Assembly (NCBI GenBank): GCA_021847305.1
Contig: JAJZTZ010000003.1
Coordinates: 1-48,225 of the forward strand
Origin: Pseudomonadota bacterium
Lineage (GTDB): Bacteria > Pseudomonadota > Gammaproteobacteria > Burkholderiales > JAJZQI01
Length of the DNA stretch: 48,225 nucleotides
Direction of reading: 5' to 3'
Shown one piece after another: positions 1-7,549 of this stretch. Under the pieces are notes generated by a model. It worked only from the letters and a program-made list of their open reading frames with translations, was not told where the DNA came from and ran no database searches. The translations under genes and the position numbers were made by a program. The stretch's first letter is position 1, and each line of letters starts with the position of its first letter.

Positions 1-2
1 TG

Positions 3-1190
3 TGCATTGCCACCGGTCTGATGAGTTTTCCACTTGCCAGCTGGGCGGCTACGAATACAGCGAATTACTGGCTGAGCGTTACAACAGACAGTGGCGGCAT
101 GGGCTCAGCCATGACCAAACAAGCCGCCACCGAGTCCGCCGGCGGTTTTCTGGGCGGCCTTTTTGGCAGCCTCAGCAGCAAGGTTTCCGGCCCGACGCGC
201 ACACTGAGTCTGCAACTGAATTCACCGCAAAGCTTGCCTGCCGGCCCCAATGCCCTGCACGACATCCCCAAGGGCATGTCAATGGGAGACAGTCTGCCGC
301 TTGTCATCCCCGAGTTTGTTACCAGCTCGGCGGAAAAAGAGGAACAAACGCCTTTTGAACGGGGTGAAAAGCCCAAAGGACGCCTGCTGATTTACTGGGG
401 CTGCGGCGACAAGACGGGCTCCGGCCAGCCCAAAGTGATCGACTTCGCCAAAGTCACGAGTATGGCCGGCATGCCCAGTCATCACGGCTCAGCCGTTTAC
501 CCGCCATCCCCCAGCCGCGGCAAAATCTACGCGGCCTGGCCAAACAAGGAAAACAGCAAGCGCATTCCGTCTGACGCCTCACTGGTCGGCGACCATTTTG
601 TTCACGGCAACTATACTCCGGACATCCGCTTCAGCATTGGCAAGCAGCAGGATTTCATGGCCCCGGTAGAATTGAGCAACAACGGCAACACACTGAAGTG
701 GAAAGACATTCCGACCTCAATCGGCTTTTTCATCATGGCAAGCGGCAGCAATGCCAACGGCGACATGATTGTCTGGACGTCCAGCCGCGAAGCCGACACG
801 GGCTGGGGCATGATGGATTTCATGCCCACACCTGACGTGCGCAAGTTCGTCAAAAACAAAGTCGTGCTGCCTGGCGACGCGAGCGAATGCACTGTGCCCG
901 CGGAAGTCGCCGATAAAAGTCAGGGCCTGATGGTGCAGATGATTGCCTACGGCGAAGACATGAACGCTGCCTGGCCGGCAAAACCGGAAAAACCCCAGGC
1001 CTATGTGAAAGTACGCCTCAAGTCGGTTGGCTCACTGATGCTGGGCGGCACAAGCGGTGCCGCCAAAGCCGGCGGCGGCAGTTACAGCGCAGCGGGTGGC
1101 CGCAGCTACAGTTCGCCCCCGAAAGAGAAAAGCGACAGCGAAAAAGCCATTGATGGCGTGAAATCGATCCGTGGCCTGTTCGGCTTCTGA
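3..1190 (+). CDS. Secreted/periplasmic protein of unknown function, 5' end outside the window
   Basis: The frame is open from the first base. The ORF-track ATG at 21 lies inside a hydrophobic stretch (CIATGLMSFPLASWA) that looks like the end of a signal peptide with an A-x-A type cleavage site, so the true start is probably upstream of the window. The mature part is Gly/Ser-rich near the N-terminus (GGFLGGLFGS). It contains a distinctive RLLIYWGCGDKTGSGQP segment and ends in a low-complexity GGGSYSAAGGRSYSSPPKEK tail. I recognise no catalytic motif or named family. The next gene overlaps its end or follows directly, suggesting co-transcription. Confidence 0.75.
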   Translation, partial: CIATGLMSFPLASWAATNTANYWLSVTTDSGGMGSAMTKQAATESAGGFLGGLFGSLSSKVSGPTRTLSLQLNSPQSLPAGPNALHDIPKGMSMGDSLPLVIPEFVTSSAEKEEQTPFERGEKPKGRLLIYWGCGDKTGSGQPKVIDFAKVTSMAGMPSHHGSAVYPPSPSRGKIYAAWPNKENSKRIPSDASLVGDHFVHGNYTPDIRFSIGKQQDFMAPVELSNNGNTLKWKDIPTSIGFFIMASGSNANGDMIVWTSSREADTGWGMMDFMPTPDVRKFVKNKVVLPGDASECTVPAEVADKSQGLMVQMIAYGEDMNAAWPAKPEKPQAYVKVRLKSVGSLMLGGTSGAAKAGGGSYSAAGGRSYSSPPKEKSDSEKAIDGVKSIRGLFGF

Positions 1191-2607
1191 TCAATTTGCT
1201 GATCCCGCCACGCGCAGGGATCAGCCCATTTCATTGCAGCGGCTGTTTTACCAGCCGCTGCCTCATCTTGTGCTGATTTTTGCCTGCGTACTGACGGTCT
1301 ATGCCAACAGCCTGCACGGCAGCTTTCAGTATGATGACTTCAATGTCATTGTCGACGAGCCCCGCGTTCACAGCTGGTCAGCCTGGCTGGCCTCAATGCC
1401 GGGCATCCGGCCTCTGCTCAAGGCCAGCTACGTATTCAGCTGGAAAACAGGCAGCGTCGTCGGATTTCATCTTTTCAATCTGGCCTGCCACCTGCTCAAC
1501 GCCTTGCTGGTCTACGTACTGGGCCGACTGTTTTTCGCCGGGTACAGCACGCTTTCAGATGACCGAATCAATCTCGCCGCTCTATTAGCAGCCTTGCTGT
1601 TTGCCCTCCACCCTGCCAACACGGAAGCAGTGACCTATATCAGCGGCCGCTCGCTCTCGCTTACCGCCAGCTTTTATCTTGCCGCCCTGACAGCTTATCT
1701 ATACGGCAAACAAAAAACCTGGCTGCGCTGGCTGGCATTATGGCTGTTTGCACTGGCTCTCGGCGTCAAGGAAGTTGCTGTCACTTTGCCCTTTGCGCTC
1801 TGGCTATGGCAAGCCGACGGTTCGGCCAGACTGGCCCGACTGTGGCCATTTTTTGCTTTGCTGGGTGCCGTCGCTTTGGTGCTGCTGCTCACCCCCGTCT
1901 ATGATGCGGTGGTGTTCCACAGCTTTTCCTACCGCAGCCTGCAGGACAATCTGTCTCCTGCCATGGCCGGGGTTGCGTATCTGTTTAAAACGCTGCTGTG
2001 GCCGATGCACCTGAGCATAGACCCGGCCATTGATGTGCGATCAACAGGCTCGCCCGTTCCATTCATCCAGTTCGCGGTTATTGTGCTACTGGCCGGACTG
2101 GCCGCCTGGCGAATTCGCAGACGCCCGGGCGCGCTAAAGATTCTGGCTTTTGCCCTGTTATGGTTTTTCCTGCACCTGTTACCCACCCACAGCCTGATCC
2201 CCCGACTTGATCCGGCCAATGACCGTCATCTCTATCTTGCGGCCATAGGCCCCTGTTTTGCCTTGGCCTATGTCCTGACTGCACCGGGTATGATGTCGCG
2301 GGCGCTTGCCGGCAGCCTCGCGGTCACCCTGCTGACAGTGCTTGCAGGGCTGACCCTGATGCGTAATGAGGCATACCGGAGCGAAATCAGCCTGTGGCAA
2401 GCCGCAGCACACGTCTCGCCGAACAAACCCCGGGTGCAGAACAATCTGGGTTATGCGCTGGCTTTGCAGGGGCGTTATGCCGAGGCAGAGCGGGCATACA
2501 GATACGCACTGCAGGAAGATCCGAATTTCAGCAAGGCAAAAGAAAATTTGCTCATCCTGCAGTCACAGACAAAGGAGACAAGGCGTGCCGCAATCGCCGA
2601 ACACTAG
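1171..2607 (+). CDS. Multi-spanning membrane protein with C-terminal TPR repeat, GT-C glycosyltransferase-like
   Basis: The protein has about ten hydrophobic segments. The first is followed by a periplasmic loop with an acidic FQYDDFNVIVDE motif, the position where GT-C enzymes that use polyprenyl-phosphate sugars carry catalytic Asp residues. The C-terminus (NNLGYALALQGRYAEAERAYRYALQEDPNF) is a TPR unit. This architecture resembles the TMTC/O-mannosyltransferase-like TPR membrane proteins; donor and acceptor cannot be read from sequence. The track start is GTG 1171, inside the preceding gene. No ATG lies in frame until well into the protein. TTG 1234 is an alternative, because a perfect 9-bp hairpin lies between the upstream stop and that codon. 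Confidence 0.7.
   Translation: MACSASDQFADPATRRDQPISLQRLFYQPLPHLVLIFACVLTVYANSLHGSFQYDDFNVIVDEPRVHSWSAWLASMPGIRPLLKASYVFSWKTGSVVGFHLFNLACHLLNALLVYVLGRLFFAGYSTLSDDRINLAALLAALLFALHPANTEAVTYISGRSLSLTASFYLAALTAYLYGKQKTWLRWLALWLFALALGVKEVAVTLPFALWLWQADGSARLARLWPFFALLGAVALVLLLTPVYDAVVFHSFSYRSLQDNLSPAMAGVAYLFKTLLWPMHLSIDPAIDVRSTGSPVPFIQFAVIVLLAGLAAWRIRRRPGALKILAFALLWFFLHLLPTHSLIPRLDPANDRHLYLAAIGPCFALAYVLTAPGMMSRALAGSLAVTLLTVLAGLTLMRNEAYRSEISLWQAAAHVSPNKPRVQNNLGYALALQGRYAEAERAYRYALQEDPNFSKAKENLLILQSQTKETRRAAIAEH
1198..1225 (+). other. Perfect 9-bp hairpin between two genes
   Basis: GCTGATCCC pairs with GGGATCAGC around a 10-nt loop, starting 8 nt after the first gene's TGA. No T-tract follows, so it is not a standard terminator. 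It could be an mRNA-processing or translational-coupling structure, and it argues that the second gene may start downstream of it. Confidence 0.5.
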
Positions 2608-2616
2608 CCTTTCGAT

Positions 2617-2645
2617 TTGCCCCCGGTATATTGTGTTTTTATGAT
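2617..2645 (+). promoter_or_regulatory. Putative sigma-70 promoter of the AurF-like gene
   Basis: TTGCCC and TATGAT are separated by exactly 17 bp in the AT-rich gap in front of the diiron protein gene. Spacing and the -10 match are good and the -35 is fair. Assigned by eye. Confidence 0.5.
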
Positions 2646-2689
2646 ATTATCAGCGGCTCGTTTGTTTCCCATAACGTGTTTCGCAGGAC

Positions 2690-3559
2690 ATGCCGCACGC
2701 CGAACTCTCGCTCATTGAGCAGCTCAACACCAACAGCGACCCGTATCACGACCCGCTCAAGCATCTGGACTGGAGCGAGTTGCGCACGGACGAGTTCTGG
2801 CTGCCCGAGTCGGCTGTGTCACTGGCTGGCGTGCCCGAATACGAGGCGCTGCCGGAAAGCACCCGCAAACGCCTGTCGCAGTACGAATTCATCGGTTTTA
2901 CCCAGGCCGGCCTGTGGCTGGAATCCATTTTCATGGAGCGGTTGGGACGCAGCCTGAAAAACACCCAGGCGCTGGCCGAACATGCTTATTATCTGCACGA
3001 AATCCGCGAAGAAGCCGGCCATAGCCTGATGTTCCTCAAGCTGATGGAAACCAGCGGCCTGCGCCTGCCGGGCATCTGGCAACGGCGGCCCAAATTCGCC
3101 GATTTCGTCGGTCGCAATACGCCGGTGTCCACCACGCTGTTCTGGCTGGCCGTTGTGGTTGGCGAAGAAGTGCCGGACAAGATGAACCGCCATGTGCGCG
3201 TGCACGGCGAAAAGTCGATCAATCCGCTGGTACGGCAGATGTGCACCCTGCACATCATCGACGAGGCCCGCCATATTGCCCATGCCCGCAGCGCCCTGGT
3301 GGACAGCCTGAAGGGAAAAGGTGCGCTGACCCGCATCATGCTGACTCCGGTGGTCAACTATCTGCTCAAGCAGTTCGTCAACACGTTCTACCTCCCCACT
3401 CCCGAAGTGTATGAACTGTCCGGCCTGACCCCCGGCAAGGACTGGGTGGGAAAAGCTCGGCGCAATCCGCAGCGCCAGGTCTTCATCGCCCAGTGCGTCA
3501 ACCCGACACTGAATTTCCTGCGCGAGCAGGGATTCAGGCTCGACGTTCCCAAGCTTTAA
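2690..3559 (+). CDS. AurF-like diiron oxygenase (ferritin-like fold)
   Basis: This 289-aa soluble protein keeps the full carboxylate/histidine set of the p-aminobenzoate N-oxygenase (AurF) family. E78 lies in LESIF, E108 and H111 in EEAGH, a Glu in the VVGEEVPDK segment (159/160), and H188/E192/H195 in the HxxxExxH pattern LHIIDEARH. Family members bind two irons and activate O2 to oxidise amines or other organic substrates. No biosynthetic cluster surrounds it, so the substrate is unknown. It has its own putative promoter upstream and a terminator hairpin immediately downstream. The AGGA before the ATG is unusually close (1 nt), but no better start is in frame. Confidence 0.82.
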   Translation: MPHAELSLIEQLNTNSDPYHDPLKHLDWSELRTDEFWLPESAVSLAGVPEYEALPESTRKRLSQYEFIGFTQAGLWLESIFMERLGRSLKNTQALAEHAYYLHEIREEAGHSLMFLKLMETSGLRLPGIWQRRPKFADFVGRNTPVSTTLFWLAVVVGEEVPDKMNRHVRVHGEKSINPLVRQMCTLHIIDEARHIAHARSALVDSLKGKGALTRIMLTPVVNYLLKQFVNTFYLPTPEVYELSGLTPGKDWVGKARRNPQRQVFIAQCVNPTLNFLREQGFRLDVPKL

Positions 3560-3579
3560 TCTCAAAGCGCCAGAAATGT

Positions 3580-3622
3580 GCAGCGGGCGCAGTCTGACTT
3601 GCGCCGGCTGCTATTTCTTTTT
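3580..3622 (+). terminator. Intrinsic terminator after the diiron gene
   Basis: GCAGCGGGCGCA pairs with TGCGCCGGCTGC (12 bp, one mismatch) around an 8-nt loop and is followed by TATTTCTTTTT. The T-rich part runs into the last codons of the convergent SulP gene. Confidence 0.65.
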
Positions 3623-5245
3623 CGCCACCTCGGCCAGCGTATTCACTGCAATCACGCAGTGACTGCCCACCTCGTCGATCAAACCGGCATTTTTGACTTT
3701 TTCCGCCACATTACTGCGCATGCCGCACAGAATCAGGCGCGTGCCGTTTTTGTCGCATGACTTGAGCAGGCTCGCCAACGAACGCAAGCCGGTGGCATCA
3801 ATGATCGGCACCGCATGCATGCGCAGCACCAGAGTCTTGGTATGGCTTTGCAGGCGCTCCAGTGTGGTTTCGATACGCTCGGCCACGCCAAAGAAATACG
3901 GCCCTTCCATCGAGTACACCACCGTACCGGCCGGCCATTCCATGTCCTGATCAGCCAATTCGCTTTTCAACGCCTCTTCCGACTGCTGCTCCAGCACCAC
4001 GGTTTCCGACATGCGCTTCATGAACAGCAATACCGCCAGCAACACGCCAATATTGACCGCAATCACCAGATCGGCAAATACCGTGAGAACAAACGTAATC
4101 AGCATCACGACGACGTCGGCACGCGGTGCAGTCAGCAGGGTATGGCGAAAATGCCGCCACTCGCTCATGTTGTAGGCCACCACAAAGAGAATGGCCGCCA
4201 GTGCCGCCAGAGGAATCTGCGATGCCAGGGGTGCGAGCAACAGCACGATGAGAATCAGCGTGATCGAGTGCACGATGCCGGCCAGCGGACTGGTGCCGCC
4301 GTTGCGGATATTGGTGGCGGTTCGGGCGATGGCGCCGGTGGCGGCAAACCCGCCGAACAGCGGCGAAACCATATTGGCCAGCCCCTGCCCGACCAGCTCC
4401 TGATTGGAATCATGCCGCGTGCCAGCCATGCTGTCGGCCACCACCGCGGACAGCAACGATTCGATGGCACCCAGCAAGGCAATGGTGAAAGCCGGGCCGA
4501 TCAGACGCAGGACATCGTCGAACTGCATGCTCGGCAGGGAAAATGATGGCAATTGCTGCGGCAAGCCGCCGAACGTGCTGCCCAGTGTGGCCACTTGCGG
4601 TGAGTCCCAGAAACTTTGCAGCAGCGTGGCCGCCACCATGGCCACCAGCGGTGCCGGTACGCGCCGCAGCACCTTGGGCGAAAGCAGCAGAACAGCCAGG
4701 GTAAACGCGCCTAACAGGGTCGTCGGCACATTCAGTTGCGGCAGACTCTGTAGCAGGTGCCAGAGTTTTTCGTGAAAATGTGCATTGGCGCCGCCAGCCG
4801 GGTGCAGACCGAAAAAGTCCTTCCACTGACCGACGAAGATAATCACCGCAATACCGGCGGTAAATCCGGTGATGACGGGATCGGGAATAAAGCGGATAAC
4901 GTTGCCGAGCCGTGCCAGTCCCATGGCAAGCAGCATGACACCGGCCATCAGCGTGGCGATTTGCAAGCCGCTGATGCCATATTTGGCGGTGATACCCGCA
5001 AGAATAACGATGAAGGCACCGGTAGGGCCGGAAATCTGCACCCGGCTGCCGCCGAACAGACTGGTCATGAAACCGGCAACGATGGCGGTGTACAGGCCCT
5101 GTTCGGGCTTGGCTCCGCTGGCTATGGCAAAGGCCATGGCCAGCGGCAAGGCAACCACGCCGACGATTACACCTGCCAGAAGATTGGTCATCCAGTGCTG
5201 TCTGGAAAACAGCCCTGCCCGTTTTGCTTCGAGAAATGCAATCAT
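3611..5245 (-). CDS. SulP family inorganic anion transporter with STAS domain
   Basis: SulP proteins move sulfate, bicarbonate or other anions across the inner membrane, usually with Na+ or H+ coupling or by exchange. Residues ~15-420 are strongly hydrophobic and include the family signature around LPLAMAFAIASGAKPEQGLYTAIVAGF...GGSRVQISGPTGAF. The cytoplasmic C-terminus (~435-540) is a STAS domain with the conserved loop IDATGLRSL around D483; the usual phosphorylatable Ser is replaced by Thr485. The length of 544 aa is normal. Convergent with the diiron gene. The substrate cannot be decided from sequence; bicarbonate and sulfate are both plausible. Confidence 0.9.
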   Translation of the reverse strand: MIAFLEAKRAGLFSRQHWMTNLLAGVIVGVVALPLAMAFAIASGAKPEQGLYTAIVAGFMTSLFGGSRVQISGPTGAFIVILAGITAKYGISGLQIATLMAGVMLLAMGLARLGNVIRFIPDPVITGFTAGIAVIIFVGQWKDFFGLHPAGGANAHFHEKLWHLLQSLPQLNVPTTLLGAFTLAVLLLSPKVLRRVPAPLVAMVAATLLQSFWDSPQVATLGSTFGGLPQQLPSFSLPSMQFDDVLRLIGPAFTIALLGAIESLLSAVVADSMAGTRHDSNQELVGQGLANMVSPLFGGFAATGAIARTATNIRNGGTSPLAGIVHSITLILIVLLLAPLASQIPLAALAAILFVVAYNMSEWRHFRHTLLTAPRADVVVMLITFVLTVFADLVIAVNIGVLLAVLLFMKRMSETVVLEQQSEEALKSELADQDMEWPAGTVVYSMEGPYFFGVAERIETTLERLQSHTKTLVLRMHAVPIIDATGLRSLASLLKSCDKNGTRLILCGMRSNVAEKVKNAGLIDEVGSHCVIAVNTLAEVAKKK

Positions 5246-5279
5246 CGCGCCTCACCACTGTATACACTGCAACATTACA

Positions 5280-5285
5280 ATTATA
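5280..5285 (-). promoter_or_regulatory. Putative -10 box of the SulP gene
   Basis: A consensus TATAAT on the minus strand lies about 35 bp upstream of the SulP ATG. A recognisable -35 at normal spacing is lacking; TTGCTG is present at 19 bp. Confidence 0.35.
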
Positions 5286-5345
5286 TAGGGCGAAAACACC
5301 CTGGCAGCAATATGGCTTTATGGCGGGCGAACGCCTGCCTCCCGA

Positions 5346-5378
5346 CAAAACAAAAAAGGGCTTCCACCGGAAGCCCTT
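5346..5378 (-). terminator. Intrinsic terminator closing the phosphate/TonB locus
   Basis: On the minus strand AAGGGCTTCC and GGAAGCCCTT form a perfect 10-bp stem with a 3-nt loop, followed by TTTTTTGTTTTG. It lies beyond repeat copy A, about 240 bp after the PhoX stop codon and before the SulP promoter. Confidence 0.85.
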
Positions 5379-5431
5379 GCACTGCCGCTGCAGACCGGAC
5401 AAATCCGGCCCCAGGGGCAAACACAGCATTC

Positions 5432-5591
5432 TTAAGCAAGCGCTGATTTATTCCATTTATGGAATAAATCAGCAGGGCGGCTGCGCGGCACATGTCCGCA
5501 CAGCCTCACACTTTCAATGACTTGCGTCATTGAGCGGCCGGGCGAGAAATCTGCCCGGCACGGAAACGCAAATAAATCAGCGTTTCCTTAA
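5432..5591 (-). repeat. Palindromic intergenic repeat, copy A (full length, inverted)
   Basis: Read on the minus strand it matches copy C (23567-23723) over the full ~157 bp with roughly 14 substitutions by hand alignment. Ends are inverted AAGGAAACGCTGATTTA / TAAATCAGCGCTTGCTT. Inside are GGAAACGC...GCGTTTCC, CCGGGC...GCCCGG, TCAATGAC-GCAA-GTCATTGA, GGCTGTGCGG...CCGCGCAGCC, and a 15-bp perfect stem GCTGATTTATTCCAT/ATGGAATAAATCAGC. No coding capacity. Confidence 0.85.
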
Positions 5592-5617
5592 AACACGCTA
5601 TTGCGGCGCTTGCGCAC

Positions 5618-7519
5618 TCAGTCCAGTTTACCCAGCGGGATATAGCCGACCATGCCGCGCTTGTCGACGTGGCTGGCCATATCCTCGCGGATTTCCACCG
5701 GATACTTGCTCAGATCGTCGTCCGCTCCCGGATGCTGCACATTGGCCATGAGGTAGGCATAACCATCCGCCGTGACCACCGGAGCAAGGCCGGTCCATTC
5801 CGCGCCGATGGGCGCCGTGGCAAGGCGGGTCAGCTGACCGGAAACGGTATTGTAGGCCCACAGCATGTTGTTGAGATGGTTGCCGCTGTCTTCGCCGATG
5901 AACAGAGTGCGCATTTGTGGCGAATACTTGATGTTGTCGGGATTGCCGATGCGCTCCGGATCGCACTTGTCGTGACTGTCAGCCACCGGGTTGGGCCTGC
6001 CGGTCAGCAACGCGCGGGTAGCGCCTGCCACCCAGCGGCTGTTGATCGGTTTGCCGAGCATGTCGCGCGCCTGCGGCTGCAACGAAGACGCGTAAACGAC
6101 GCCGCAGGCAAGCGCGCCATCCGGATCGGACAGGGAAATATCGTTCTGCGGCCGTTCGCCGTTCTTGCCGGTTGGCATACCGCCCTCGGCGTACGACACG
6201 GCAAAGTACAGCTGCCGGTCAGCCGGATTGGAGGTCAAGCCTTCCATTTTGCTGAATTCGGTCGTTGCACCCAGGTAGGCCGCATAACGACGGGTTTCCA
6301 GGAATGCGGCGGTTTTTTCCATACCGGGTTTGAGCTTCAGATATTCCAGACGGGTGACCCCGCCGGTGCCACCATAGACAAATACCGGGCGGTAGCCGGC
6401 AAAGCGCTGCGGATTCTGCTGATAGCCTTCGGCGGTAACGAAGTCGAAGATTTCAGAGAAGCGCAGCTTGCTGCGGATCATGGACCGCACCTCGGCATCG
6501 GTGGCGTGTCCCAGGCGAATCCACTGCAGATTAGCCTTGCCGCCGTTGCTGCCGTCAGTCTGGTTCCACTTGGCCGCGTACAGGGTACCCGAGGACAGGT
6601 CACCGGCACGATCAGCCACGTACATCCCCATCATCACATCACGCCCGTCGTCGCTCAGGTATACGGTACGCCGGTCAGGCATGACGGTGCCGAGTTCATG
6701 GGAAAAGCGCCCCATGGAATAGTGCTTGACGATGTGCCCTGCGCCCCGGCTATCGACCCGGACTTCGGTAATAAAGCCATAGGCGTAGGGATTGGCACCG
6801 CCATCGCGAGTCAGCTTGCCGGACGTGCCAAGATAGGCATTCATGGCTTCCAGCGGCACGCGTTCGAAATTGCGCGCATCCGGCTCATATTCCTCGCTGC
6901 CCAGGTGCGTATTCCAGGGAGTTTTCTCGCCGGCGCAAGGGGTCCACAGACCGTCCACCGATTTCATGTCGACATTTTTCAGGCTGACAGCCTGCAATGC
7001 GCCGCTGGCCGGGTCCTGCTTCAGTGTGGCTACGTTGATCGCCATGGGCAGCTTGCCGTACAGATTAACCCGGGCCGGTGCCGCGCCAGTAGCGGGAGCA
7101 TCGGTATCGTACTCGAAGTGCGTCACCAGATAGTAGGCCGACTGCTTGCCGTTGCGCTGCTCAATCAGCGAGTTGGAATCCGGTCCTTTGGCATAGAACG
7201 GCCCCTGCCCCTCATGCGCCGACTCATCATAGCTGGTCAGCATGAGCGGCTTGCCTTCCCGGTTGACGATCTGGCCGGCCGGCCAGCCGCCCACCACGTC
7301 GCCGGAGTGGTAGAGCACGTGATAGGCCAACGGCAGGCTGCGCGCTGCGCCGTCCGCTCCGGTCACGCTGACACTGGCGCTGCTGTGTACCCGGGTCATT
7401 TCACTGGCACCGCTGGGCAGGGATGAGGGGGCAAAGCTCACCTCGGCCCCCTGCGCTGTGACACTGCACAGGGCCAGCAGGGCGGCGGTCAGGGGCTTGA
7501 GCATGATGCGTGATTTCAT
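5618..7519 (-). CDS. PhoX-like (DUF839) exported phosphatase
   Basis: PhoX enzymes are Ca/Fe-dependent alkaline phosphatases that release phosphate from organic esters outside the cytoplasm. Here a Sec-type signal peptide (MKSRIMLKPLTAALLALCSVTAQGA) precedes a 600-aa mature protein. The family hallmark TPCAGEKTPWNTHLGSEEYE is at ~193-212, followed by beta-propeller-like segments (GRDVMMGMYVADRAGDLSSGTLYAAKW; LFIGEDSGNHLNNMLW). Canonical PhoX is exported by Tat; no twin-arginine motif is visible, so Sec export is inferred. It is the last gene of the exbD-tonB-receptor-exbB-phosphoesterase run, 30 bp after its neighbour. The substrate could be a phosphoester or another anionic ester. Confidence 0.85.
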   Translation of the reverse strand: MKSRIMLKPLTAALLALCSVTAQGAEVSFAPSSLPSGASEMTRVHSSASVSVTGADGAARSLPLAYHVLYHSGDVVGGWPAGQIVNREGKPLMLTSYDESAHEGQGPFYAKGPDSNSLIEQRNGKQSAYYLVTHFEYDTDAPATGAAPARVNLYGKLPMAINVATLKQDPASGALQAVSLKNVDMKSVDGLWTPCAGEKTPWNTHLGSEEYEPDARNFERVPLEAMNAYLGTSGKLTRDGGANPYAYGFITEVRVDSRGAGHIVKHYSMGRFSHELGTVMPDRRTVYLSDDGRDVMMGMYVADRAGDLSSGTLYAAKWNQTDGSNGGKANLQWIRLGHATDAEVRSMIRSKLRFSEIFDFVTAEGYQQNPQRFAGYRPVFVYGGTGGVTRLEYLKLKPGMEKTAAFLETRRYAAYLGATTEFSKMEGLTSNPADRQLYFAVSYAEGGMPTGKNGERPQNDISLSDPDGALACGVVYASSLQPQARDMLGKPINSRWVAGATRALLTGRPNPVADSHDKCDPERIGNPDNIKYSPQMRTLFIGEDSGNHLNNMLWAYNTVSGQLTRLATAPIGAEWTGLAPVVTADGYAYLMANVQHPGADDDLSKYPVEIREDMASHVDKRGMVGYIPLGKLD

Positions 7520-7549
7520 AAGGCAATACTTTCCAGACTGTCTTGTAGT

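Larger units (their letters stand above)
5246..5617. other. Gene-free stretch with promoter, terminator and repeat
   Basis: These 372 bases hold, from left to right, the SulP promoter region, a minus-strand intrinsic terminator and palindromic repeat copy A. The short ORFs here are artefacts of the repeat. Confidence 0.7.

Noticed and set aside
5669-7426. 585-aa plus-strand ORF opposite the PhoX gene
   Set aside because: Antisense shadow of a long high-GC gene; no SD, no domain, and the minus frame has a signal peptide and the DUF839 motif.
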